Source: Megalonaias nervosa (lineage: Eukaryota > Mollusca > Bivalvia > Unionida > Unionidae). Taken from it: a stretch of 64,000 nt of DNA. The first letter of the stretch is position 1. Every line of letters starts with the position of its first letter. The notes under the pieces are model-generated. The model was given only the letters and a program-made list of their open reading frames with translations. It did no database searches and was not told the origin of the DNA. Positions 14,201 to 27,076 of this stretch are shown here, piece after piece. Made by a program: the position numbers and the translations under genes. The DNA lies in assembly GCA_016617855.1 (NCBI GenBank), contig JAECUM010004314.1:61176-125175 (forward strand), written 5' to 3'.

Positions 14201-17200
14201 TGGGGAATTCATTACTTTTTTGCATGCGGCGTGAATCTGTGAATCACTGAAAAAGTCATGAAATTCATGCCAAAATCGTGAGGGTTGGCAGCTATGGAAT
14301 CTAGTGTGTGCAATAACATTCTGACAGATATATAAAGCTCATCAATGAAAAGCAAAATTACATTGTTATAGAAGTGCACGCTGCATAGCTATTCTGAAAT
14401 AAAATATGTATACAGCTGTTAGCAGCTACATTTCTTCAATCAATGTTTGAAGTGAAATGTTTGATTTTTATAAAGTGTGCATGACTGTAAATATTATATA
14501 ATGAATAACCTTCCTCAGTAATTTTAAAAGTATACCTCTTATAAGCCAATGTAGGTAGAGAATTCTTAGTACCTGAGTAAATGACTAGTTTCATGTCACT
14601 GTCTCCCCATCTGCTGAATGCAGGCTGAACAATAATACTGTCCCCACATCTGCTAAACACTGGTTGAACAATAATACTGTGGCATTTGATTAGACATTTC
14701 GAACATTTGTAACTTAATGACATTGTTTTCAAGACTCACCTTCTGAGACAGTGCCCGGGACACCAGGTCGATGGCACTAGCTTGAGCTCTTGCTTTCACT
14801 ACCTGAGCCTCACCCTCACCTGAAATACAGGTAATTATACAAATGTAAATGAAGTAAATAACAATATGCAGTACTGGTAATGCCAAAGCAAAGAGGATAC
14901 AACCAATACTAAAACTACAATCAATACCCATAAATCCTGAAATGTCAGATATTTGTCCCATTTTGACTTATTTTAGAAAATTTATGAGGTAACTGTAACA
15001 ACTATATTCCTAGACTGTGCTAAATATAATGAGATCATCAAATTTTAACATCATAATAAAATAATAACATCATAATAATATGATCATTAAGGAAGTTTAC
15101 TGTGCTTGAATTGCCGGGTGGGTTTTTTTTTACATTACGACAATCAGACAGTATGTGAAATTTGTAAATGAGATATTTATTAATCAGCTCCAAACTGGTA
15201 CAAGCATGGCAGACCTTACTCTTGACAGCATCTTTATTTCCATCAGGAAGTGGCTTTGGCACTAGCAGGGCAGGCCCTACCCTTGACAGCATCTTTAATT
15301 CCATCTGGAAGCTGAAACTTCCAATTTTTTCAGGTACCAACTTTAAGAGACTTTCTTGCCACATGGACAACCTAGATCAAAAGTCTGTTGAAGAAATATG
15401 GTGTAGAATTCAAAATATAATGCAGAAACTCTTTCCATTCCTGTATGTTTTTGTGTGTCTAAGAACTTGACCTTTGATCTCCAGACCACAATATCAACAG
15501 AACGCTCTGTTCCATTACATGTAAACCATTAATGAAGGTTGCAGATGATATGTCAATGCTGAAATAAATTTCTTCTTTGGCTCACACTAGCTAGATTATG
15601 TGGTCTAGGCCTTAAGCTCCCATCAGAAAACCATAACGGACAGACAATTTGCCTCACACTAGCAAGATCATAATATAATGGGCAGACCCTTTGGCTTATG
15701 GTGGGCATTTAAAAGAACTGAAACTGAAACATTAAAACTCTAAAATATAAAGAACATCTACCTGTAGCTTGGTTGATCTGCTCTTGTTTGTTAGCTTCTG
15801 AGTTTAAGATCCTGGCTTGTTTCCGCCCTTCAGCAACATTGATCTCAGCTTCCCGAATACCTGACCAAAATAGCAAACTTTTTAGTTGCAATGGTATAAC
15901 AATCCAACTATAAATATATATATATATATAAGGTTGACAAGCTGCTGTATGGCATTAAACACGAGGACCCAGATTATCCAACTGATTGTGAGTTAATCAG
16001 AAGTACCAATCATGTAGGGTTTTTAGTATATTTTTTATCTTTAGACCTTGAAGTCTATAGGAGCTAAGACTGCTTGTTGCTGTAGTACATTTTGGAACTC
16101 AATTTTACAACAAGACATAGTAAAAAATTAAACCACCACCATAAGGTCTCAAACCAATGACAACTGGATTCAGATTTGTTTGTTCTAAACTTACCCTACA
16201 ACCCATTCGGCTGTCTTAAATTGTACTTTATATGGCAAATCTTGTGTACTTTTCATGTACTACTCAGTCTGTCACATAGCAAAGTTTACAGACATGCTGC
16301 CAGAAATTATCTTATAAGGGGGAGGTACCCCACACCTATCTACAGAGGTGGGGGGATTATGGATAGTGGAGGGGGGAAAAATGTCAAATGACAGATGATG
16401 GATAACAACATTACTAAAAGATATATGCATACCTAATTTTAAAAAAGCATTTAATTACCTTGCATCACTTGTCTGACAATAATTATACAAAGTATTCACA
16501 TACCTATTTTAGTTTGTTAATCTGGTAAATAATCTTCTCTGTTTCTTATCACTTCACTTCTTCAATACCTTTGGAACTGAAAATCATTTATTCGACCCGC
16601 TTATATTTTTATAGTTATCAATTTATTTCTTGTTGCAGATGTTAACCTATTCCTCTGAAAAGTGTGAATTCTGCTTTAAGAATTGAATTCCCTCTCACAA
16701 TCAGCTTTTTTTATATAAAACAAGAATGACTGCAATTTTTGCCAGTCTGAATCAATTCGGGAACTGTTCTTTACGATATCCCAAAATGAATGTCCACAAT
16801 TCATGAATGTTGTTCCTATGATTTTATTTGGTCCATAGTTTTCGCAATTTTGGTATCATTGTTTCTTGTATGGTATATGGTCAACTTGTATGGTCAATAC
16901 ACATGGTAAACTTGTATGGTCAATTCATGTGTTCCAATAACTGGACTGCCCATCCACAGTCAAAGTGCATGAGAAACAAACTTTATTTCAAAACTATACC
17001 ACAATGTGATGGATATTTGTACAGAAAACAGACCTGTCAACCCTAACAAGACCTTCTCAGTACAGCAGTCAATAGTTTTCTGCAACTTAGGCCATTTTTC
17101 AATTAACATGTAATGAAATAACATGTACTGAAGTTATTGACTTGGAAAACATACATTTGAAAAAGTTCAAAGGTGTGCTTCAATGCAGCCAATCCAGTAT

Positions 17201-20200
17201 TTTTTAAGTTCAACTAAAACGTTTGTAATGAACCCTTAAACCATAATGACAACCAGTTCATTTGCAGAAGCTACAGTTCCAAACCCCATGAAAGACAGCG
17301 TTATGTATTTATCATTTGAATTGCGTGATTGACCTTTGTCCATAATTGAGGGTAGGAGTTTTGGCCTACCTGATTAATGTCTTTTTTTTGTAAATAACAT
17401 ATTACATAGATAATTTTTGTCAATGATAGTACATTATAATTTATTAAGATTATTAGTACTTGTAGGTAAACATTTTTATCTGAACTCAATTTCTGGACAA
17501 TGGTTTTCCCCTTGGGAACTCCTGGTGTACCTTCTGTTGCCATTTTCTTAAATTTTAATAATAAACCTGATATTGTTGACAACTTAGAATGTTCTAGAAA
17601 TTTAACTCTTGACCCTCAACCTGGTCCTCATATTGTGATTTTAGTTTTAACAGAAGGGAGAAGTAAATAGAAATTCTTTATTCACATCTTAACATCATTC
17701 TTTAAATGAATCAGTTTTAGTTGTGTTCAGTTAATATCTGAGAGGATTTATCTATTTATTCAATGGAATTACAAAGTGCTCACTAATACTTTCAGACTAA
17801 GTCACTATTTTGGGATTATTGTTAACTCACTGAGAGCCAATCTGGATTATAACATTGTGATACATGAAGACTGTTAGCACATTAACACTATCCAGGCTAT
17901 TGGGAATCAGCACTTTCAAGATTGGAATTCATTCAGAATACCACATTAATTCATTTGGAATAATCTATAATTATGGCCTGGTGATATAAATTGTATGACT
18001 ATTTGATAATTTATTCACAGTACTGCAAGTTTGTTTAAATTTCCACTTTGTATTCATGGGAAATTAATTATTTATTAAACTTCACAAAACTTGTTGGTTT
18101 TCACTCTTTTCTGTTACTTTGTTTAAGGCCACAGACTCGTAACAAATGGCTTTTTCCTAGATTCCTCAATTCAATGTAATCTTTCTTTTCTTTAATTGCA
18201 CATGGAATTAGCAATCATCTCTGCTGCCATAAGCAGTACTCAGATTGACAAAAACAAGATATACAGTAAATGCAACTGATGCCTTTCTTGCTTTTATTGT
18301 TCAAGCATGGCCAAGAATCTCAGTGTTCATTTTTATACTTATGTGCTCTATGAACTTTTCATGTGGCTGAAATGTCCATTTTGCCTGCATGTTTTCATTT
18401 GCTGGGGACATTCTAAATGATGTTATAATCAAAAGCTGTGTCATGCAGGCATGATACATGAATAACGTGTAGATTCCATAGTCTGAAGAAAATCCTGCAA
18501 AGTCAATCTTGCTTCTTTACCAACTCCACTGAAACTAACATGAAAACCCAGATCTGGACCAAACATGGACAATCCAATATCCAGATTTGACCACAGTGAT
18601 CATATTTTCATATCTGTGACTAATATTCTATAATTTATTACTGTAAGAATCATTTCAGAAAGACTTATGGTCAAATCCTAATGTTTGGCAAGTCAGAGAA
18701 AGATGTAATGCACTGGCAGACACAAGTACCAGTATATAACTTTCATATTTTGGTTCAACATTAAAAAAGTTGGGATAACTACTGGTACATATGAGCAATC
18801 AATGCCAGCCAATACAAGTCCCTCATGTGCTGCTACACTATCCCAGTCATGCCTGAAAAATTATTTAGTCACAAAAAACTGCTTCCTCATTGAAACCTTT
18901 TCACTCAGTTAGGTTAATATATATTATTTTCAAGGGGAAAAAAACCTTCTGATTCTAAAATAGCTGCTCTCTTTTTTCGCTCTGCCTCCACTTGCATCTG
19001 CATTGCCTCCTGAATCCTCTGAGGTAATTTTATATTTCCTGCAAGTTAAAAAAGGTCTCATCAGAGTTGTGCCACATACACTGTTTAGATTAAAATGACT
19101 TCAGTATATATTTAATTATCAAAATGAGCACTGACTGATTTCTATTTCAATACCTTTTTAGGAGTTTATTTGGGTGTAAGCTTTCGAACATTACCAATAT
19201 AAACTGAACGACACTTTTACCAGCTATGTCAGTTACACCATAATATTGCAGTCTCAGTCCAAATTTTGTCATTAATTCCACATATGCTGAGACCTTCCAT
19301 TAAGGTGTTATTTTTCTGATTTCTTCACTTACCTAGACAATTCAGAATCAAGTAGAGAATTACTTGCTGTTACAAGGTATGCTGCATAAATTATGTGATA
19401 AAATTTTAATAGCATTTGGAGTACGCTGACCAGAATGACGTAATGGTTTGACGTTTTGTGATTTTTGGGTCTCATCTACTGAAAAAGTAAGGTAAAGTGG
19501 CTTGTACATGCTCATTATGGGTTATGGATAGCATAATTCATTATCAATAGCATAGTTCATTATGGATAGCATTGCTCATTAAAGATAACACAGTTCATTA
19601 TGGATAGCATAGTTCATTATGGATAGCCATTCATTAAGGATAGCATAGCTCATTATGAATAGCACAGTTCATTAAGGACAGCATAGTTCATTATGGATAG
19701 CATAGCTCATTATGAATAGCATAGTTCATTATGGATAGCACAATTCATTATGGATAGCATAGCTCATCTCTGGATAGAATAGCTCATCTATACCATGTTC
19801 ATAAAATACAAGCATTTGACTACACCTTTTCTCATCTAGACAGGCTACTAATATATAACCTAATGAAATGTCAAACTGTTAAGTCATTCTGGCTTACCTA
19901 GTACTGTAATATTAATACAACAATCACCTCCACTTATAATTTCAAACCGTAAGCTACTAGTTACCTCCCTTAAAAGCAAGCCGGCAAATTTGGATTGCTT
20001 CTTATTGACAAATGTTCAGAATTTATATCAAATGGTAGTAGCGAATTAATAGAGATATTCATATATCTGAACTAGATTTCACTTAATATTCATATATCTT
20101 ACACTAAATTTCACTAAATCTATAAAAAAAAATCTAAAAACTTTTAAAGATAATGTTGTGCTTACTAATTTCATATCTCAAACATAGGATACCCCAGGCC

Positions 20201-23200
20201 TCTGAGGCCTTGTTGATGGCTTCTGAAAATATAAAATATTTTTATATTAAAGACAATATTCATACATGGACAACACAAACCTTGCTTCAATTTGTTTTTA
20301 TAACAATCATTGTTATAACCTCTGATGTTATCACCCATAATCCTGTAAAATGTAACAAAAAAAATTGACAGAACCTACTGCTACAAGTCACTCCAACCAC
20401 GTATAAACTGCCTTTATAAAGTTGATGTTTGGCAAACCCTTCTCTTCTTAAGGCCACTTCATCTACCATGAAAAGGTGAGTCTTCTAACTGTTTTATTTT
20501 AAAGAGTAATGAAGCCAGGAGTTAAAATAAACTGGTTTTTGATTTATTAACACATAATGAAACATATCTAATATTCAAGCAGGAATTGTTATATATATAT
20601 ATATATTTTGCTTCTAAATCAAATCTTTGACTATTAAGATATTCAACTCACCCATTATCACAACCACCCCCTCATAATTTTACCTCAGCCTGATTGTATT
20701 ATTGGGTTAAAACAGCAAATGATTTAAAAGAACAGTAGGATTGGAATGGCCTAATCTGTTGCAAATATTTTACTGTACGCAACCACAAAATCCATTTTGA
20801 GAGTCTGAACATAGCGATTCTGATGCTGCTCACAATGTCTACGGGGCACATGTTATTAGCAAATATAACAAGCCAAAAATTTTTGGATCATTTTTTTAAA
20901 ATTCTCTGTTTATCTATACTTTGCAATTTCTACAATACACTGGATATGTCCACTTCTCTTGACAGCAAATTCTTACCTCATATTAACAGGCACATGATTC
21001 CATGCCATGGTTAGTGATGGTCAGCACATATTGCATGTACATTCCTGTGTTTGCTGAGTTTTCTTTAAAAATAGAAAATACAGTCCAAAACATACACTAA
21101 AAAATATCATTCAAATTGAAAGCTCATTTAGTGAAAAAGACATCTTCTGATTTGTGTGTACAAATCAATGTATGTGAATACAATTAATAGTTGGTCATGA
21201 AAGTGTAGGCATTTTGAAAAATAACATTTCCACCCATATTCCATTTGCTTCTGACACAGCTGGTGAACTGTTTGTATTGCATGACCAGTTCATGACTAGG
21301 ATGGTTTTCCTCAATGCTGGTCAAATCCAAGTCAAGGTTAGTAAGCAATATGATGCGAATATACCTGCAAGTAATCAAATTTGGCATGTCAGAAAGTGCA
21401 CATGTGCTGGGAGCACTGTTTGCCAGTTTTGATTTAGGTGGCTGAAGAGGGAACAAAGTTAATCACTACAAGAAAAACTTCCAAATTTCCTGTGTAATTA
21501 CATAAATGCACAGGACCAACTTCTGTTGAATTAAAAATGCACTTTAATTTGTGGATTCTGGGAAAAAGTACAAAAACTTATAATAGGAATCAAAAAGACT
21601 ATACTTTGGACTTTTCCAAGACACATGTACAGTGTACATTACACTCTTCCAAGATGCAAGCACAGTGTACATTACAGACTATACTCAGGACTCTTCCAAG
21701 AGATATATACTGTGTACATTGCCGACTATACTCAGGACTCCTAAAAGAAACATGTACAGTATATTTTACAGACTATACTCAGGACTCTTCCAAGAGACAT
21801 GTACAGTGCACATTACAGACTATGCTCAGGACTCTTCCAAGAGACATGTACAGTGTACACTGCATACTATACTCAGACTCTTCCAAGATACATGTACAGT
21901 GCACAATACAGACTATACTCAGGACTCTTCCAAGTCACATGTATAGTGACTATACTCAGGACTCTTCCAAGATATGTGTACAGTGCACATTACAGAATAT
22001 ACTCAAGACTTCCAAAATACATGTAGTTTACATTACAGACTATACTCAGGACTTTTCCAAGATACATGTACAAAGTACATTACAGACTATACTCAGGACT
22101 CCTCCAAGATACATGTACAGTGTATGTTACAGACTATGCTCAAGACTCTTCCAAGATACATATATAGTGTAAATTACAGACTATACCTGAGAATTTTCCA
22201 AGATAACAATTTTTGTTGTGAATGTTCCTTCAATAATATTTTTAATGGATCATAATATCGTAGAAGCTATACCATCACCTCAGAAATCCAGCCTTCAAAG
22301 CTAATGTTTTAGCCATGGAAGCTAATGTCTGACCACATATGTGGCAATCAGAGTGATCACCCCTTTGATATAGGGATTGGCACCAAACCCTATGTGTACT
22401 GTACCACAGTTACTACTGGAGAGAAATGCACACTCTCCTAGAAGGATGTAACCGCAGGGAGGCTGAGAGAGTGCATCTACAGTAGGGGATGATAAAAAGT
22501 TTGTTCTTCTTGTTGGAAGATTGCCAGTGACATTACGTCCAACACAAAGCCTACTGCCATGACATTCCAATCCATCTATGCTGAAGAAGATATTTACATT
22601 TCCAGGTCTGTAATGTCTCTGTCTATTGTTGGGGTGTCTATGGAAAACACTAGTGTATGTGTTTTATATAATCTCCTACTAACATTTGAATGAAGGCATT
22701 ACTGTGAAATGAAAAGTCTACTGATACTAGGGTCCTGAATTTTTTGTGTAAGCACCAAATAGGACAGCTACTCAACGAGTCTGTGAAAGCAGTTTCAATG
22801 CTAGTTCATCTTGCATGATTAGCCAATCAACAGATTCTGGAACAATAGACCAAGCAGTTGATCGAGAAAGAGGAGGACAAAACTATGGTGGTAACGAGCA
22901 AACTAATCCTTCCATCAATGCCCAACAGGTAAAGCCTCCCCTTGACATCATCATGTGTAGCAAAGACAATGGAGTATGTAAGCATACTTTATCTCTAGAA
23001 AAATGTGATGACACCAACACCACTTGTACAATCTGAGACAGTACTGGAGAAGATTGTCTGAAGTGGCAGCCAACCATACTAGAAGATCATCCCAAATGGG
23101 ATATGGTAAATTCCACATGATCACTGAGCAAGTCCTCCCTGAGAGTGGTAAATGAACTACAGGTGATGCTTGATTTATGCCACAGATGCATTCTTGATGT

Positions 23201-24530
23201 TATGGTATAAATTGAAATTGGCATAAATCAAAAGTAATTTTTCCCATAGGACATTTGTAAATTAAGGAAGTTCTGGGGGAAATTATAGCTCTCAATTTTG
23301 AAGTAATGATTACTTATGCATAACTTTCAAACAAATTAATATATGTATATAATAATTTATTTCTGTGTGCAAGTCACAGCACATGGTGCCATCAATGCAT
23401 ACAAATGAGCAGAGTGGTGCAAGTTGAATATTATATTTTCATTATCAATGGTGTTAAAATGAAAGCGCATAAATTGAATTGGCATATAAGCAGCATCACA
23501 TGTAGCTGATTTAAAGATCTTTGTCAATATAGTGGATATGCTGATCTGTAAGAGTGCTTTGGGGCTGTAGCTGTCGCTAAAAGTTATATCCTGGATTGCT
23601 TCTTGTCTGGCTGGCCCTCTCAATTGCAATACTCATCCAACATGACATCATTGATCTACATTTTATCAGCATGAATACTAATAGCATCCTCGTCTTGTAT
23701 TGTCAGCTTCTGTGTTTTCCTTTCCTGTTTTTATTTCACTCCCAGTGTGTGTGTGTGTGTGTGATTTGGATTTATAATGTACCTTTAAAAAAATTTCAGT
23801 CATATCACTATGATGTCTGTTACTCGAAATCAAGAAAGGCAAGATTCACTATGGAAATTGTGATATGTCGATGCGAGGTGACCTGAGATTTAGCTGATGA
23901 AGGTTACACCTTACAGACATGATTTTTGACATTTTCAGAGAAGAGTCATTGAGCTGATTTTGTTATATATTCTTCATGAGTTGGGGAACACACTGTATTA
24001 AACTGATTATATCGATTTCGTTATATATTCTTTGGATGAGTCGGGGAACATGTTGCTGTTAAACTGCATTTATACCATCAAATAAACCAAATTTTGTCAG
24101 ACATTCTTCAAAATCAATGCAGTTAATTTTTATTACACAGATTCTTGAAAGTAACTAACATGTAAAACAACAATGGTTGATTAACATGTTGCTACAAGGA
24201 AATAGGATTACTGTGATCGGTATCTAAAAGTGTAGTAACTATAGAGTAAGTAAGCATACCAAGTGTGCGTGTGTTTGTGTGATTTGGATTTTTAATGTAA
24301 CTTTAACAATTTTTCAGTCATATCACTATGATGTCTGCAGTGTGGCAGTTTATAGTGATGTCTCGCACTGGGGCATCATACCGCAGACATATAGCATAAT
24401 GTCCCACCCAGTCACATTATCCTGACACCAAGCCGACCAGTCCTAACACTAACCTCTTAATGCTGAGCACCAAGTGAGGCAGCTGTCAATTAGTTTTACA
24501 AAACATTCTATTGCACCTTTAGGTCAAGTT

Positions 24531-24600
<70 letters not shown>

Positions 24601-27033
24601 TTGATAAACAATAATTAATTCCTTTTTAAGATCGGTCTGTAGAATCATTTACAGTTTATGCTGAGATATACTTCGGGAGGAATTATTCATTTAAATTATT
24701 TATTGGAATTATGATGTGCTTACTGACTTCTGGACCAACACAATACTTGCGAATTATGAAGAACTCATTCAAAAACATTTTGGATTGCATCATGGTGGTA
24801 CATCAGAACATTCATGACAATTGGTACATTATGACATTCAAGGTAACAGGTACAGCAGGACATTCAACACTATTGGAATTCATGACGTTCTATACTTTCA
24901 GACTTGTTATAAGACATTTAGGATTATTTTAGATTTAATTCACAATACTATAAGTGTATCTTAATTTTCACTCTCTAACTTGGAGAAATATATTTGTTGA
25001 TTTCATTAAATTTGTTGGATTCACTTCTTTCTGTTACATAGTTTCAGACCTAGAGTCATAACAGAACAGAAACTCCTCCAACTTGGTTTAATGATGAATA
25101 TCTTCCACAATTTTTGAAGATGGCTTGTGAGGTCTCTCAACAGGAAAAAGTGTGCTACTTGGGCACAACGATAATTAAGTAGTTCCTGAGAGATATACAC
25201 TGTACATGATTTGGCACCAATCCCAATATTAAGGGGAGATCATTATGTCTGATTACTAAAATGGGGCTAGAAAGCATTAGCTCTCAGCTAAAATTTTAGG
25301 CTTGAGGGATGGATTTGTGAGGTAGTCCTCGTACTTCTAAAATATTATGATCAGGCAATGTATTTTAGGAAGAAACATGTATAGTGTACATTACAGACTA
25401 TACTTCAGACTCTTCCAAGATAATGTGTCATGTACATTACAGTCTATACTTCAGACTTGTCCAAAATACAATTACATTATTGACTATATTTTGGACTCGT
25501 TCATGATAGTTGCACAGTGTACATTACAGACTATCCTTTGGACTCATCAAAAATGCATGTACAATGTACATTACTGACTACTGTTATGTGTATTTATATT
25601 GCATGTTTAATTTTCTCCATGAATGTAGATCATAAGGGTCATTTTGTGAAAAACATATTACATACCTAATATTTTTGTTATAATTGTAGATTATGTTAAA
25701 AGATAATTATCACTTGTAGGTAAACATATTTACTTGGATTTGAGTTCATGACATTGATTTTCACCTTGGAAATTCCTAGTGTTTGTCATATTCTTTACTA
25801 AATTTTTAGTTAGAGACCTGACCTTGTTTGTAACTTAGAATGTTCAGAAATGAACTTTTGACCATCATCCTGGTCCTCTTAATGAGTCTTAGGTTTATAT
25901 ATTAAGGTTCTTTACATCAGAATTATTCATTCCTATCTTTAACTTCAGTTTTATTCAGATTCAATTTAAGAGCAATCTTGAAGTTAAATTATTCACTGGA
26001 ATTACAAAAGTGCTTATTGACTTTAAGACTAAATTACTATTTTTGAAATATTGTGAATTTATTCAAGGGCAATCTAGATTATATCAAGGGCAATCTAGAT
26101 TATATCAAACTAGTCAAGCCTACTGGCACATCAGCACATTCAATACTGGAATTCATTTGGAATACTTATACTTTTTGGACTTGTGATAGAACTTCAGCAC
26201 ATTCAATACTGGAATTCATTTGGAATACTTTATACTTTTTGGACTTGTGATAGAACTTTTAGGATTATTTGGGATTTAATTCATAATACCTTAAGTTCCT
26301 TTCAGATTTGCATTTTGTATTCTAGGGAAATAAATTATTTGCTGCATTTTACAAAACTTGTTGGTTTTTGTTCTTTTCTTTTAATTAACTTAAAACCATA
26401 ACGTTGTAACACTATACTTAGGACTCTTCCACGATATATGTACAGTCTACATTACAGACTATACTTATGTATTCAGCAAATAATAGTCCATCTTCTGGTT
26501 ACTCTATGTTTACTTCTTCTCCAATAATCTTTTAGTTTTGAACTTTACATGCTGACCATTAAAACACAAACTTACATCCAGTGCTGAAAGTCATAATACA
26601 ACTCTCCCCCATTATAACACAACTCATTTACAATGAGATTCCAGATATAACACAGTACAGCCATGCACCCCATGACCAAACTCATCCCAATGCATAACAA
26701 TAAGAGTTGCAAGAAACTATGTGAAACTTAGCCTTATATCTACATTTCCTTTTCAAAGCACCATTTTTAAAAAATTTTTGAAAGTACCTGCTATACCATG
26801 GTCCTGAATATTACACTATTCTCAATATATAGTAGTTCTGTATATATTGCAGTTCTCAGTGTAATGCAGTTCAGTACATAATGCAGTCAGTGCTAATGGA
26901 CCCTGACTACTACATTATAATGATGGCAAGCTGTATGAGCTAATACTAAACAAATTACAACAGGCTTCTCAGATGCACTGTAATTTCAAATATACTTCAA
27001 AATCATCCTTATGTCAGCTCAGTTATTAATAGG

Positions 27034-27076
<43 letters not shown>

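Larger units (their letters stand above)
12638..14739 (-). other. STOML2 intron 9: 52-bp array split by a hAT-like element
   Basis: The intron consists mostly of the 52-bp minisatellite (12919-13447), a hAT-like transposon inserted in its last unit (13448-14296), one more unit after it and about 390 bp of plain AT-rich DNA. Confidence 0.75.

Noticed and set aside
21537..22172. 211-residue open frame with repeated Cys/Tyr/Thr motifs
   Set aside because: It is produced by the 47-bp minisatellite; overlapping frames are equally long and the repeat varies without regard to codons.
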